Assembly (NCBI GenBank): GCA_016630955.3
Contig: CM049996.1
Span: 744,001 to 808,000, forward strand
DNA from: Didymella arachidicola
Lineage: Eukaryota; Ascomycota; Dothideomycetes; Pleosporales; Didymellaceae
Direction of reading: 5' to 3'
Length of the DNA stretch: 64,000 nt
Shown: positions 19,967 through 30,485 of the stretch, in pieces
Numbering within the stretch: the stretch's first letter is position 1
How the letters are laid out: every line of letters starts with the position of its first letter
The notes under the pieces: model-generated
Database searches by the model: none
What the model was told of the DNA's origin: nothing
The model's input: only the letters and a program-made list of their open reading frames with translations
Translations under genes and position numbers: made by a program

Positions 19967-20369
19967 GCCATTCTTTTACTTGGCCATTCGTGTCGCTTCC
20001 ATACCCGAGGTGATGGCGCAGCTTGTCATTTTTGTCAAGCCGTTGTCAGTGGCCAACGTTGCGTCTCGAGATCGAACATATTTGACATGCACAGTGATGG
20101 TGAAACTCACTCTTCCTGACAGCAATCCGGAACGTCTTCGCGCTTGCCATTGACAGATGGAGTTTTTTTTTGCAGATGAACGTGAGTTTGAACAAGTCTC
20201 TTCCTCTCACAGACGTGTATGAGGTGATGGTATCTATCACTTGTCCACACGCATCGTCGCCTCAAGGTGAGAGACGGACTCGGTGGCTACCCCATACTTG
20301 TCAGAAGCTAGAAGCTACCTACACCTTGACATTAATCTGACAATCTCTAAAACGCCAACCTGTTACAAA
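19967..20369. other. no gene seen
   Basis: Between the 5S gene and the coiled-coil gene; presumed promoter of the latter. Only short frames. Confidence 0.5.
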
Positions 20370-21404
20370 ATGGCGACAACGAAACTCCAGCTCAATGACC
20401 TAGCACACTTCCAAGGCGTATTCTCCTGGGATGAAGACATGTTGATCACCAACATCAGAGCCGAGAAGCCTGACTACAAGCAATCCGACCCAGCGACCTG
20501 GCCGCGCATGACAATCGCTCGATTCGAAGCGCAGCTCGGACCTTTGGCGAGCGTTCACGACAGTCTCGAAGGCCTGCCTCTTGGACTCGCATACGACGAT
20601 GAGATTGCACGAGCGTTTGGCGCTGAAGTCCACGCCAACATCGACGTCGACAGATCACGGCGAAGAGTCCCGTTCTTCTTTCATAGCTTTCGGCACTTTC
20701 CATTCCCATCCTACTACGGTCCCGGAGGACGTACCTATCCAGGGACACTTGGCGAAGGCCTGGCACCATCCACACGCAGCCAGTGGATCCTCGGTGTGGC
20801 TGGTCTACAACCCCAGAGAACAACAGTAGTTGCACCGGAGACGTCGCCACCGCGCAAGCGTCGGATATACAGCATTTCCTCCGGCGACAGCGAGACAGAC
20901 GATGCCGCGAACTCCCCAGCACGTCCAACAACAGCACCACCATCAGCAACACAAGCATACCGCGAAGTGCTCGACGTGGTGGATAAACTGCCCACCAGCA
21001 AGCTCACCAGCCTCCAGAAGCAGATAAACGAGCTGGAGCGCGCGCTTGTCACGCAGAGAGACGCGACACGTAATGTGTGCGCGGTTTTTGAAAGGGAGAC
21101 CAGGATCCGCAAAGACCGGATTGCGGCGCTCGAGCAGGCGCTCGCTGACAAAGAGGTGGAGCTGGAGAGCAGAGACGGGGAGATTGGTCGTAGAGATGTG
21201 GAGCTCAAACGCAAAGCCGCAGAGCTCGAGAGCAGAGATGCAGAGCTCAAACACCGCAATACCTCCACCTCGGAAGCCAAGCAGCAAGTCCTAGACACCT
21301 GGGCCGCGATGAAAGCCTTCTCTCACCCAGGCCACCAGCTCAAGGCGAACAACACCGTGTCTGGCGTTGTAATAAGGAAGAGCGAGGCTGGCAAGGCACT
21401 GTAG
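20370..21404 (+). CDS. hypothetical protein with C-terminal coiled coil
   Basis: 344 residues from ATG 20370 (MATTKLQ); the frame is open further upstream, but without another ATG before a non-coding context. The N-terminal 150 residues look globular (HFQGVFSWDEDMLITNI; RFEAQLGPLASVHDSLEG). A basic/Ser-rich stretch PPRKRRIYSISSGDSETDD may be a nuclear signal. From about 215 on there is a long coiled coil with near-repeats of ELESRDGEIGRRDVELKRK. No family recognised. Single exon. Confidence 0.7.
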   Translation: MATTKLQLNDLAHFQGVFSWDEDMLITNIRAEKPDYKQSDPATWPRMTIARFEAQLGPLASVHDSLEGLPLGLAYDDEIARAFGAEVHANIDVDRSRRRVPFFFHSFRHFPFPSYYGPGGRTYPGTLGEGLAPSTRSQWILGVAGLQPQRTTVVAPETSPPRKRRIYSISSGDSETDDAANSPARPTTAPPSATQAYREVLDVVDKLPTSKLTSLQKQINELERALVTQRDATRNVCAVFERETRIRKDRIAALEQALADKEVELESRDGEIGRRDVELKRKAAELESRDAELKHRNTSTSEAKQQVLDTWAAMKAFSHPGHQLKANNTVSGVVIRKSEAGKAL

Positions 21405-21675
21405 ACCGAGAGAAAAGCAAGCGGCGACGAAAGTGCCATCACTCTGTGAGGTTAGAGACGGTCCGCACTAGGGACAAGTGACATGATAGAGCAGGGTGAG
21501 AAGTAGAGCAGGTGAGAACAAAGCAAGCCGTAGCCCGCAACAACAAATCTCGAATAAACAATGTATATACATACCCGATGCCGTCATGAGTCGTGATATC
21601 TAAAACGCAGACTTGCTGAAATGTGAAACAAAAACAACCTCCCATATACACAACACAAACACACACACACTCATA
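21405..21675. other. intergenic, convergent 3' flanks
   Basis: 3' regions of two convergent genes, with a CA-rich stretch (ACACACAC) at about 21653-21671. Confidence 0.5.
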
Positions 21676-23061
21676 CTAATACGCATCCCCAAAAATATCC
21701 TTCGGACTCTGCACCATCTCGTCTAACCTCCCCAGCCTCTCGGCGCCCTCCCTCCTCCTAACCTTCCTATCCTTCTTCGTGACCAGATGCGGCGTGACAG
21801 GCGTGATGGGCGTGAACGGCATGTACGGACTATACGGCGTGAACGGCACGCCAGTTCGCGGCGTCTGCAGGCTCAACTTGTCCGGGCGGCGGTCGAGGAC
21901 TGTGGTCTGGATGCCGGGGGACTTGAGGGGTAGATCGGTCTGGTAGGAGCGGAAAGGGAGTTGATTTGTTGGCGTCATGGCGGGGCTTCTGGATACGTTG
22001 ATTTTGGGGGGTGGCGGGGCGATTGTCAGGCCGGGGCCGCGCTGGGGTGTGGTGGTGGGCAGGGGGATGCGCAGGCTATGTGCGCGCTCGATTTCTGCGG
22101 GCTCGGTGGGCGAGTAGGGGGTTGATGGCGATGTGGGTTGGGTTGGTGGCGAGGGTGGCGCGCCCTGGTCTGGGTAGAAGCGTGGCGATAGAGGTGTGCG
22201 GGCTTCATCGTCTTGGGCTGCGCCGCCGTAGCTTTGGATGGGGCCGCTGATGCGGAGGTTCTTCAGGTTGAAGCGAGCCGACTTTTCTTCGCGCCTGCTT
22301 GCACTCGAAAGTCGGCTGGCCGGCTTCGAGAGGATAGACCGAGGCGATGGGGGTGGTTGGTCTGCGCGCAGACTGCTGTTGCGGGAGTGCGGCATAGGTG
22401 CAGGTGCAACCATGTTGTTGTAGTCTGGAGGGTAGATGGCCTTGATGGGGGACGTGGGACTGCTGTCGGTCGGCGCTCGGAATGTAGTGCTGATGGCTGA
22501 CGGTCTCCTCCTCTCGTTTCTAATCGCGGGCGGTGGGAGCGGCTCGTCAACAGTGGCCCGACTGGTGTGCCGCGAGTGCTTCTTTGCATCGTGGTCCATG
22601 ACAGCAGCGTACAGCCTCTCCATATCATCCTGCGCACGCACTCTGTCGGCATCAATCACCTTCTGATCGAACGACATCGGACTCTGGACAATCGGGCTGA
22701 CGGGTGTGCTTCCAGACAGCGACTCGGGGCCCCTCCTGAACTTGCGCACCCAGCTGGTGGCTGAGCGCATCGAGCTTGGGCTAATTGGCGTCTCCATAAC
22801 CGCTCTGATGGGCTTCAATTCCTGTTCAAACTCCAGCGCCGCCGGCGGCTCCAATGCTTTCCGTCTCATCTTTCTCCCAACAGTGAGGAGCAATATGCCC
22901 CAGATCAGTATTGTGAGAACGTAGCCGCCAATCACACCACAGATCTCGTACGGCAGCCGGGCCTTGTTCCTCTCGGCGTGGAAAGAAGCTGGGGGACCGT
23001 CCTCAGGACTCGGTGCGGGGTCTCTGTAGTTATCCTTGAAGTCGTAGGGCGAGGGCGAGGC

Positions 23062-23092
<31 letters not shown>

Positions 23093-23139
23093 AGGAGCAG
23101 TGAGAAGAGAGCCGGAGGCAAGGCCCTGCCCAGCATCAT
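21676..23139 (-). CDS. single-pass membrane protein with a long Pro/Ser-rich cytosolic tail
   Basis: 487 residues, one exon. The N-terminal signal sequence (LPPALFSLLLAAAA) contains a poly-Ala run encoded by a GCA/GCT repeat and is probably cleaved near residue 27. A short acidic, Pro-rich extracellular part follows. The membrane segment is at about 66-87 (CGVIGGYVLTILIWGILLL), followed by RKMRRK as stop-transfer. The remaining 400 residues are low complexity, rich in SP/TP sites (TPISPSSMRS; TPLSPRFYP; PFTPYSPYMPFTPITP), suggesting phosphorylation by proline-directed kinases. It ends VQSPKDIFGDAY. A conserved-looking fungal type of protein, but without a family I can name. Confidence 0.8.
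23067..23092. repeat. CAG/CTG trinucleotide repeat inside a signal peptide
   Basis: About eight CAG units on the plus strand. On the coding (minus) strand they give the poly-Ala core of the signal sequence of the membrane protein above. Confidence 0.9.
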
Positions 23140-24712
23140 CTTTCAAACCGCAGGTGTAGGAGGGAGAGGGTTAATATGTTCCGAGCACGACTTGACGATC
23201 CATAGACGGGCGATCCGTCGCTCGAGGATCCGGCAGTAAGGACCAGGGAGGCGTAAGACGTAACAGCAGGCACACATGGTGATATTTGGACAGCGGCTGG
23301 CCAAGGTGCCTGCGTCGACGAGGTGTGATATCGAGAGACATGGGTGTTGTGGACGCTGATTGGGGAGATTGTTTCTTGAGCGACAGGATGGCGTCCAGTG
23401 GTTGCTCGTTTAGAGGCGCTGGAGCGGGGTTGCTAGTATTGGCTAGTGCAGGTGGAAGTCGGCATCTGTAGCATCCTCGCTGTGATGTCTGGCTGGCTCG
23501 TTAATAATGCGAGTCTGGCCGGCTCAAATAGCGGGTCGTGATTGCGTGTGATGACCGTGAACTCGTCAAATGTGCCTGCCGTGATAACCCTTAACCCATC
23601 AACACACGCCCGTCTCCATCGAAGCGCATCGAGCGGGAGATGCACGACACCAAAAATACCAACCCCCTCGCAGATCACATGCAAACTCACGGCACAGCGC
23701 GGCCCGTCTGCACGAGCCTCCGTTCCTCAATTTCTCAATTCCTCACAGAACGTCAAGCGCGACTCTCATTGGCCGCTTACTTCTGCGCATTAATCTTCTA
23801 AGCGCCAGCTACGCGAATCAGCGCCGTGGAATCCCATCACATACATTGAGTTTAGCGAATTGAGTGTATGACTTGTAAAACCTTAGCGACAGCAGCAATC
23901 ACACCGACCCCGAGCCTGAACTTTCGCGGATCTGTAAGGCATGTTGTGGCGTTTGTGATGCTCGGGGTCTGGACGCGTGAGGGATGGGGAAGGAAGAGGG
24001 TAGACCAGTCACTATATTCTCCGACGGGTATGGGATTGGGTATTCATGCAGGTGCGCATGACAAACTACACCCTTTCTCCTTTCTCCTTTTCACTCACAC
24101 GTAGCTCTTCTCTATCCCCACGCAGCTCCGTATAGGAATCCCATCAATCCACATCCCAGCGACAATTGAAACCTGCGGCGCAGCGACCGAGCGGTCAGCG
24201 CGAGTGGTTTCATTTCAGGCTCGATGAGTCGGGGTGTGTTGTGGGGTGAGTTGGGTATGGAATGAGCTTCATCATGCATTGGGTTATTGGTTTGGGCGAG
24301 CGAGGTTTGGGGTGAAGTGGTGGGTGGAAGTGGCATGATTGTGTGCGCGATTAATCGTACGAGGGCACTAGATATCTAGCATGCCTGACGCGACGCCAAC
24401 ACGGTGTAACCTTCCAGAAGACAGACCCGGTGGTGCTGATGAGGCAGACACCTACGTCCTCAAGACAAGAGGTTCAGTAACTACTTCGTCTCCGAATCTC
24501 CGATCCGCTAGCTGAGTTCCACTTGAGCAGATTCTACGGTGGGTATGATATGGATTAGCCAATGCGAGAGTGATATCTGCCCTGTCAGGCTCTGGGAGCT
24601 TACCCTGGGCGGATTCCATATTGTACGTGCTCGTATCACTCTTCCATCTCGTATGTATAAGAATGTGCCCATCACTCCTCCATCTCTTACAACTCCATAA
24701 TACGATCCCCCA
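23140..24712. other. no gene seen (1.6 kb)
   Basis: Upstream of the membrane-protein gene and downstream of TFIP11. Short frames only on both strands; no RNA gene recognised. Confidence 0.5.
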
Positions 24713-26812
24713 TCACCGCCCCTCAGCCCTAGCAACCAAGGCCTCATCCAACCCAACAGGCTCCCACAGAGCCTTGTTCTTCTTATCCTGCACATACAGC
24801 ACATCGCCCTTGAAATACGCCACGGCGCCGCCCCTCCCCGTCGCGCTCGCTGTGATTCTGAAGAGCGGCAGGCCGGTTTGATCGTGTGCTTCGCGCAGGG
24901 GCATGACGAGGAGGTTTTCTTCGCCGCAGAATTCCTCGACCATTTCTTTGAAGGTGAGTGCTTCGGGGTGTGGGGCTGGGCGGGGGGGCTCGGCGGTTGT
25001 GGGAGGTGAGATGTCGGGGGCGGGTTGGGCGGTTTCGAAGTGCGGGATGGGGAGATGGGTTAGTCGCGCGTCGCCGAGTGAGAGGGCGTGGTTGATGAGA
25101 GTGTAGGCTGAGGTCCAGGAGGATGATACTGAGGGCAGGGCGTTGATGTCGGCGCCTAGTGTGTCTTTCCACCACTCGATCCATGCTTGGACTTCGGTGA
25201 AGACGACGCCTTCGCTGGACAGCCACTGGTGGATGATTTCGAAGAAGTTGGGGAAGAAGTGAGCGTTGAGTAGCTCGCCGAGGGCTTGGTTGGACACGAG
25301 CTCCTTCCAAGCAAAGACGGCTTCCAGCGGTGCCATGTCCTGGTCGGCGGGGTTGATCTGGAAGTTGTTTTGGAGGTGGCTTGCGAGGCGAGGTACGAGG
25401 TGGTTGATGAGCATTCGATCCATCTCTGCTTTGCCAAAGACCTTCCTCCACTGCTCCATACCAGCCAGGGGGCCGCGGGCGATGTCGATGGACTGCAGTG
25501 CGTGGCGCAGCTTGCGCTTGATGTCGGCGACCAAGCCGGAGCCCTTTGGGTCCAGGTCGGATGGCTTGAGGTAGGGCAGCCACTCGACGATCCAGGTGTG
25601 CGGACTCTTTTTGAACTTGCGAGGGTTCCAGTCGTGGACAGACGTGGCGAGCTTCCGTGTAATCTGTTCCAGGACTCGGTTGGCCACGAAGGGCGGCAGC
25701 ACTGGCTTCCAGACGTCGATGAGGTGCAGCATTGGGCGCGGCTCCTTGACGTCCCATTGCGTGACGGCTGAGCTGACCGAGGGCAGCCAGAGCTTGAGCA
25801 TCATGGTCTCGTAGGAGGATGTGGTTCCGCGCTTGATGGGGGCCTCATCGTCGAGTTGTGTATGCGCGACCAGCGCGTCTGAGGGGTGGGTGTAGGCGTC
25901 TGACCTGGTCCTCCTGCTGCGGGGCTGGAGGACGGTCGATAGCTCGGTGAAGGCAGTCGCAGCTTCTTCGAGGGCGTCTTCCAGCGGGGCCCACGAGGCG
26001 ATCGTCTGCGAGAAGTGCGGGTGGATGACGGCGATGGATTCGCGGTGGAGGGGTTTGGATGGGTATGCGGCGCGCAGGTCCTTCAGGCCATCGCAGACGT
26101 GCTGGAACGAGCCAGTGCGCAGAGACTGCAACCTCGCAGTCACGTCTCGGATCTCGTCCATCTGCCGCTCGAGCGCGTCCAGCTCCTTCTCGAGGGCATA
26201 CTCCTGCGGGGCAAGGGCTCTGGCCTCGATCTGCAGCTCTTCGAAGGCGTCGGAGAAGCTGTTCAGGTCGCGGCGCACGCGGGCCTGGAGCGAGTTTTCG
26301 AAGGGGATGGCGCCGGTGCCGCGGAGGGAGACGTCGGTGGTCGGGGTGGAGGCGCCGGTAGTGGCGTCGATGATGGACTGCAGGGCCAGCGGGACGTGCA
26401 TGCCGGCGGCCTCGAGCTCGAACAGCGTCTTCTTGGGGCGCGGCGGGGCTGCACTGCGGGCGTCGCGGGTCGCCTTGGCCTTCTTCTTGCGCGCGCGGCG
26501 CTCCTCGTCGGACGAGTCGAGGTACTCGTCGCCGTTGGCCTCTGCCTTGCGGCGCTCCTCGCGCTTCTGCTGCTCGCTCTTCTCCGACACGATGCCGACG
26601 CCGCCCTTGCTGCCGCGCAGGACGACCTGGATGGGCTCTGCGATGCCCTCGCCCTCCTTGCCCAGGCCGCCCTGGCCCTTGTAGCCCATCTTGGCCATCA
26701 TCTTTGCGCCGAAGCCCGTCTTGAGGGCGGCGCTGCCATCGTCGGTGCGCGGCTTCTTCTTGGCCTCCTGGCGGAAGTTGAACTTGCGCTTGGGCGGCGG
26801 CGCGTCGTCCAT
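24713..26812 (-). CDS. TFIP11/Ntr1-like G-patch splicing factor
   Basis: Nuclear protein that partners the DEAH helicase Prp43/DHX15 for spliceosome disassembly (known for Ntr1/Spp382 and TFIP11). 699 residues, one exon, start MDDAPPPKRKFNF at 26812. A basic N-terminus precedes the G-patch at about 33-73 (GFGAKMMAKMGYKGQGGLGK ... GSKGGVGIVSE). A charged linker has DSSDEERRARKKK. From about 200 the GCFC-type helical domain runs to the end (MMLKLWLPSVSSAVTQWDV; LIDVWKPVLPPFVANRVLEQ; WIEWWKDTLG). The C-terminus has a small basic/aromatic fold (GAVAYFKGDVLYVQDKKNK). The frame stays open upstream through the minisatellite, but that is an artefact of the repeat. Divergent with the gene at 27258. 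Confidence 0.93.
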   Translation of the reverse strand: MDDAPPPKRKFNFRQEAKKKPRTDDGSAALKTGFGAKMMAKMGYKGQGGLGKEGEGIAEPIQVVLRGSKGGVGIVSEKSEQQKREERRKAEANGDEYLDSSDEERRARKKKAKATRDARSAAPPRPKKTLFELEAAGMHVPLALQSIIDATTGASTPTTDVSLRGTGAIPFENSLQARVRRDLNSFSDAFEELQIEARALAPQEYALEKELDALERQMDEIRDVTARLQSLRTGSFQHVCDGLKDLRAAYPSKPLHRESIAVIHPHFSQTIASWAPLEDALEEAATAFTELSTVLQPRSRRTRSDAYTHPSDALVAHTQLDDEAPIKRGTTSSYETMMLKLWLPSVSSAVTQWDVKEPRPMLHLIDVWKPVLPPFVANRVLEQITRKLATSVHDWNPRKFKKSPHTWIVEWLPYLKPSDLDPKGSGLVADIKRKLRHALQSIDIARGPLAGMEQWRKVFGKAEMDRMLINHLVPRLASHLQNNFQINPADQDMAPLEAVFAWKELVSNQALGELLNAHFFPNFFEIIHQWLSSEGVVFTEVQAWIEWWKDTLGADINALPSVSSSWTSAYTLINHALSLGDARLTHLPIPHFETAQPAPDISPPTTAEPPRPAPHPEALTFKEMVEEFCGEENLLVMPLREAHDQTGLPLFRITASATGRGGAVAYFKGDVLYVQDKKNKALWEPVGLDEALVARAEGR

Positions 26813-27257
26813 GGCGGGGTGTCGAAGAGGCTGTGTGGGGGGCGTTGTCGTGGAGGGACGGACGGGTATGACGAAGGCGTCGCGGTGAAGTTTGCGGAGG
26901 AACCGCGGAAGAATCGCGGCAGTGGGTGGAGCAGGCAGGCTAGCTGCCGAGGGCGGGTGCCCTCTGATCCTTGCTGCGAGGCTATTATTGGAGCGGAGGG
27001 CGCAGGGCGGACGACGCGGAATGTCATGTTTCTCGGTGCGACTGCAACACCAGGGCATATCTTCTCCTTTTCGCGCATTTTGTTTGTTTGTTTCTGCATA
27101 CTGCTGTCGTCTGCTGCTCCCTTCTGCTGCTCCCTTCTGCTGCTCCCTTCTGCTGCTCCCTTCTGCTGCTCCCTTCTGCTGCTCCCTTCTGCTGCTCCCT
27201 TCTGCTGCTCCCTTCTGCTGCTCCCTTCTGCTGCTCCCCGCACTGGGTCCCTTCGCC
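26813..27257. promoter_or_regulatory. bidirectional promoter containing a minisatellite
   Basis: 445 bp between two divergent start codons. It contains a T-rich tract (27066-27095) and the 13-bp minisatellite that ends 20 bp before the plus-strand ATG. Confidence 0.6.
27111..27237. repeat. 13-bp minisatellite (CTTCTGCTGCTCC), about 9.8 copies
   Basis: Nine perfect head-to-tail copies occupy 27121-27237, preceded by a partial copy at 27111-27120. The unit is pyrimidine-rich on the plus strand. Thirteen is not a multiple of three, so every frame stays open and encodes a spurious 13-residue repeat. Confidence 0.98.
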
Positions 27258-30200
27258 ATGGCCTCCCCACCGCCTGCGCTGACGCCGGCCGTGTCCCCGT
27301 CGCCCGACAAGGAGGCCAGACACGACGACGTCCATGCCCCGACGCCCGACCTGCAATCGCTGCAGGGCGCGTACGTGGGCAACATCAGCCGGCTGGAGGA
27401 GCACGCCGAGCGCATGAGCGAGGCCGGGTCCGACCTGAGCGAGGAGATCCGCAAGCTGCACACGGAATTGAAGGCGACCGACTCGCGGCGGTCGTCGCTG
27501 CGGTCGCTGGGCTTCCCGGGCGACGAGCTGGCGCGGGTGCACACTGGCCGCAGCCGCAACGTCTCGACGAGCTCGCACGCCAACTCGGTCGTCGACACCA
27601 ACGGCCCTGCGCGCTGGGGCGGCTACTCGCCGGGTGGCTACGTGACGTCGCCCGGGGGCTCGCTGCGCTCCGGCTCGTGGTCGAACCCGCCGGCCGCGCT
27701 GCAGCGCCACCGCTCTGGCAGCAAGGCCTCGCGTCTGGGCCAAGTCGTCCATCCCGCGCAGGTCCAGGAGGAGAGGGACGGCGACGGCCGCGCCTATCCG
27801 GGCTCGCCCAGCAGCATCATGGCCACGCCCATCGAACACCAGCCGCACCAGCCGCGCCACAGCTCGCCGCCGCCGCCCCAGCGCCACGTCTCGTCCTTCA
27901 CCCGCAAGTACGAGGAGATTGCCAACGAGATCCGCGACGAGATCCGCAACAGCATCCACCTCGAGCGCCCCAACACGGACCCGGACCACGGACAGGAGCA
28001 CCACGACCGCGATCGTCATCACGAAGACAACCCCAACCACAGTCACGCCCGCTACGACGACGGCCACCACGAGCCCTACCCGCACTACGACCTGCCCGAC
28101 CGCCCGCCGACCGCCGCCTCGACCGACACCACCCACCAGGCCCGCACGCTATGGCAAGACTTCGACGGCACCCACGCCCCAGACACGGTCCCCGAAGAGG
28201 ACGAGCCCGAACCGCCCGCCGGCCCTCACTCCCGCAACTCGTCCCTCATGATGAGGTCCCCCGCCGACCTGCCGCCACAGGGCGCCCCTCCGCCAGACGA
28301 CGGCATGGTCTTCTACCCCGCCCCCGTCCCGCGCATGCTGAACCTGCCGAAACGCCTGTCTCAAATGCCTGCAGGTGACGTGGCTGCACGACGTCGCACC
28401 CAGGTCCTGGACCAGATGCAGGCCGAGAACAGAAAGTCGGCCCCGTGGCTCAGCGGCCCAGAACCGCCCAAGACCAGGAAGAGTCGACAGAGCTTCGCCG
28501 GCCTCCCTGCACAGCTGCGAGCCAGTGCCTTCTTCGACCAGCAGGCCCCCTCGCAGGAGTTTGAAGTCAAGGGCGAGTCCGCCCAAGACACGCTCGACAA
28601 CATCCTCGAGGCCTCGGCTCGCGCCCCCGTCTCTGCCTTTACCGACCATCCCTTTGCTCCCGCACACAACCGCAAGAGCACCAAGCTGTCTCTCGTCGAG
28701 CCAGTCTACGTAGATTCTCCACCCACCAAGAGGCGCAGCTCCTTCAACATCCTCGACACAAACACAAACTCGAGTGGAGGCAAGCTGAACAAGCTCAAGA
28801 AGCGCAACAGCTCGGCAGACATGAATATCCTGGTCGCCAGGGCTGCGGAAAGCCGCATGAGCTTGGGTGCCGACCTCGATGAGCCCGATGCCCACGCTCG
28901 AGGTCCAAACGACCACGACACGCCTTCCCGCCTCAACTCTTCAGACGACCAACACAGAGATGCCGAGTTTGAAGAGCAAGCCCTGGACGACGAGTCCGAA
29001 GACGACGAGCATCAGATCCTTGGCCCACCGACCACCTTGCTCGCCGAGCTTCAGCTGCGCAAAGCAAAGCAAAAGGAGCGCACCATGAACTACGTCACCA
29101 TGGTCGAAGAAGGCAAGATCACATCCCATCGAACACTGCTCGACCTCAACGACGACGCCGAGAGGGAGCACCAGAAACGACTCAAGAAAAAGGTCCAGCT
29201 TGCGTGGGAAGCCCAGGACGACGACTCGGAAGACGACATACCTCTCGGAGTGCTCTACAAACAACCCCAACGGAACCTCAACTCGAACCAGCCCCTTGGT
29301 CTCATCGCTCAACGAGAGCTCGAAGAGAACGAGCCTTTGAGTCGTCGCCGTGCCCGACTGACTGGACTGCCCCCCAATCAACCAAGGACGGCCACGCTCG
29401 CCGCCTACGACAGTCAGACCAGTCTCCAAGTACCCAGAGTCATCCCACCACAGCCAGAGTCGGAAGACGACGAGCACGTCGGCGAGACGCTTGGCGAACG
29501 AAGACGCCGACTGGCTGAGAAGAAGATGCGCGAAGACGCCTTGGGCGACGACGTGCGCAAGTCGACGGTCAGCGGAGACTTTGCCGCCGAAATGCTCGCC
29601 AAGCTAGGCGTCGACGACTCCCCCAAAGCCGCCAAAGACGTCCAAGGCGCACCCTCCGCCTCGCCCGCACCCGAAGACGCCGAGGAAGAAACCCTCGGCC
29701 AGCGCCGCGCCCGCCTCAAGGCCGAGGCCGAAGCCCGCGGCGACGTGCTGGCCCCCGGCGAGCGTCCCGCCCTCAAATCCAAAATGAGCCTCGCCGACGT
29801 CCTCGGCGCAAACCCCTACGACGAACAGCACCAAGCCCGCAAAATCTCCAACGAACAGCTCATGTCGCACCTCCCCGCCGGCTCCCTCCTCCACCAAAAC
29901 GCCCTGCAAGAAGAGCGCAGAAAAGCCCAGCGCCTCACGCAGAACATGCGCGCCAGCAGCCACAACCTATCCAGTAACCCCCTCGTCAGCGGCGGTCTGA
30001 GCGTCCACTCCAAAGACGACGAGGACCAGCCCCTCGCGCTCAAAATCCAAGCCTACAAGGACAAAATGGCCGGCCTCGCGCCCCAGGACCAGCCGCGCGC
30101 CCACATGTTCAACCCCATGATGAACATGTCCCAGCCGAATATGACGGGCGTGCCCGTGCCCATGCAGAATCCCGTGATGATGAACCAAATGCCCATGGGC

Positions 30201-30485
30201 ATGCCCATGAACAACATGTCCATGATCCCGCAACACCCCGGCATGGGCCCCCGCCAGACCAGCATCCCCATGCAGATGAGCATGATGCAGCCCGGTCCGC
30301 ACATGAACCTCATCCCCGGCATGCCTGTGATGAACATGCCCATGAACATGAACATGGGCATGGGTATGAACATGAACATGGGTATGAACATGCAACCTGG
30401 TATGATGGATACCAGCATGATGATGCAGCCACTCAACACGCAGCAGCGGAGTAATATCGAGGGGTGGATGAAGGGGATCAGGTAG
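27258..30485 (+). CDS. large low-complexity protein with Met-rich C-terminus
   Basis: 1075 residues, one exon, start MASPPPALTPAV. A short N-terminal coiled coil (ISRLEEHAERMSEAGSDL; EEIRKLHTELKATD) is followed by Ser/Pro/His-rich disorder. A helical segment KYEEIANEIRDEIRNSIHLE lies near 215-235. The middle has conserved-looking blocks (TLLAELQLRKAKQKERTM and following). Three similar motifs occur, ENEPLSRRRARL, GETLGERRRRL and EETLGQRRARL. The last 130 residues are a Met/Asn/Pro/Gly tract (MNMPMNMNMGMGMNMNMGMN) ending IEGWMKGIR. No enzyme domain is visible. It may be a cytoplasmic scaffold or RNA-granule type protein, but that is a guess. Confidence 0.8.
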   Translation: MASPPPALTPAVSPSPDKEARHDDVHAPTPDLQSLQGAYVGNISRLEEHAERMSEAGSDLSEEIRKLHTELKATDSRRSSLRSLGFPGDELARVHTGRSRNVSTSSHANSVVDTNGPARWGGYSPGGYVTSPGGSLRSGSWSNPPAALQRHRSGSKASRLGQVVHPAQVQEERDGDGRAYPGSPSSIMATPIEHQPHQPRHSSPPPPQRHVSSFTRKYEEIANEIRDEIRNSIHLERPNTDPDHGQEHHDRDRHHEDNPNHSHARYDDGHHEPYPHYDLPDRPPTAASTDTTHQARTLWQDFDGTHAPDTVPEEDEPEPPAGPHSRNSSLMMRSPADLPPQGAPPPDDGMVFYPAPVPRMLNLPKRLSQMPAGDVAARRRTQVLDQMQAENRKSAPWLSGPEPPKTRKSRQSFAGLPAQLRASAFFDQQAPSQEFEVKGESAQDTLDNILEASARAPVSAFTDHPFAPAHNRKSTKLSLVEPVYVDSPPTKRRSSFNILDTNTNSSGGKLNKLKKRNSSADMNILVARAAESRMSLGADLDEPDAHARGPNDHDTPSRLNSSDDQHRDAEFEEQALDDESEDDEHQILGPPTTLLAELQLRKAKQKERTMNYVTMVEEGKITSHRTLLDLNDDAEREHQKRLKKKVQLAWEAQDDDSEDDIPLGVLYKQPQRNLNSNQPLGLIAQRELEENEPLSRRRARLTGLPPNQPRTATLAAYDSQTSLQVPRVIPPQPESEDDEHVGETLGERRRRLAEKKMREDALGDDVRKSTVSGDFAAEMLAKLGVDDSPKAAKDVQGAPSASPAPEDAEEETLGQRRARLKAEAEARGDVLAPGERPALKSKMSLADVLGANPYDEQHQARKISNEQLMSHLPAGSLLHQNALQEERRKAQRLTQNMRASSHNLSSNPLVSGGLSVHSKDDEDQPLALKIQAYKDKMAGLAPQDQPRAHMFNPMMNMSQPNMTGVPVPMQNPVMMNQMPMGMPMNNMSMIPQHPGMGPRQTSIPMQMSMMQPGPHMNLIPGMPVMNMPMNMNMGMGMNMNMGMNMQPGMMDTSMMMQPLNTQQRSNIEGWMKGIR

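Noticed and set aside
26813..27601. Minus-strand extension of the TFIP11 frame with a 13-residue repeat (EQQKGAAEGSSRR)
   Set aside because: It arises because a 13-bp repeat keeps all frames open; the conserved TFIP11 N-terminus starts at 26812.
26015..28378. 787-codon plus-strand frame antisense to TFIP11
   Set aside because: Shadow of GC-rich coding sequence; its text is Arg/Ala/Gly-rich without any domain, while the opposite strand encodes a clear G-patch protein.
26892..30485. Very long plus-strand frame starting upstream of the minisatellite
   Set aside because: The extra N-terminal part is the translated 13-bp repeat and leader; a good ATG at 27258 follows. The start upstream has no supporting features.
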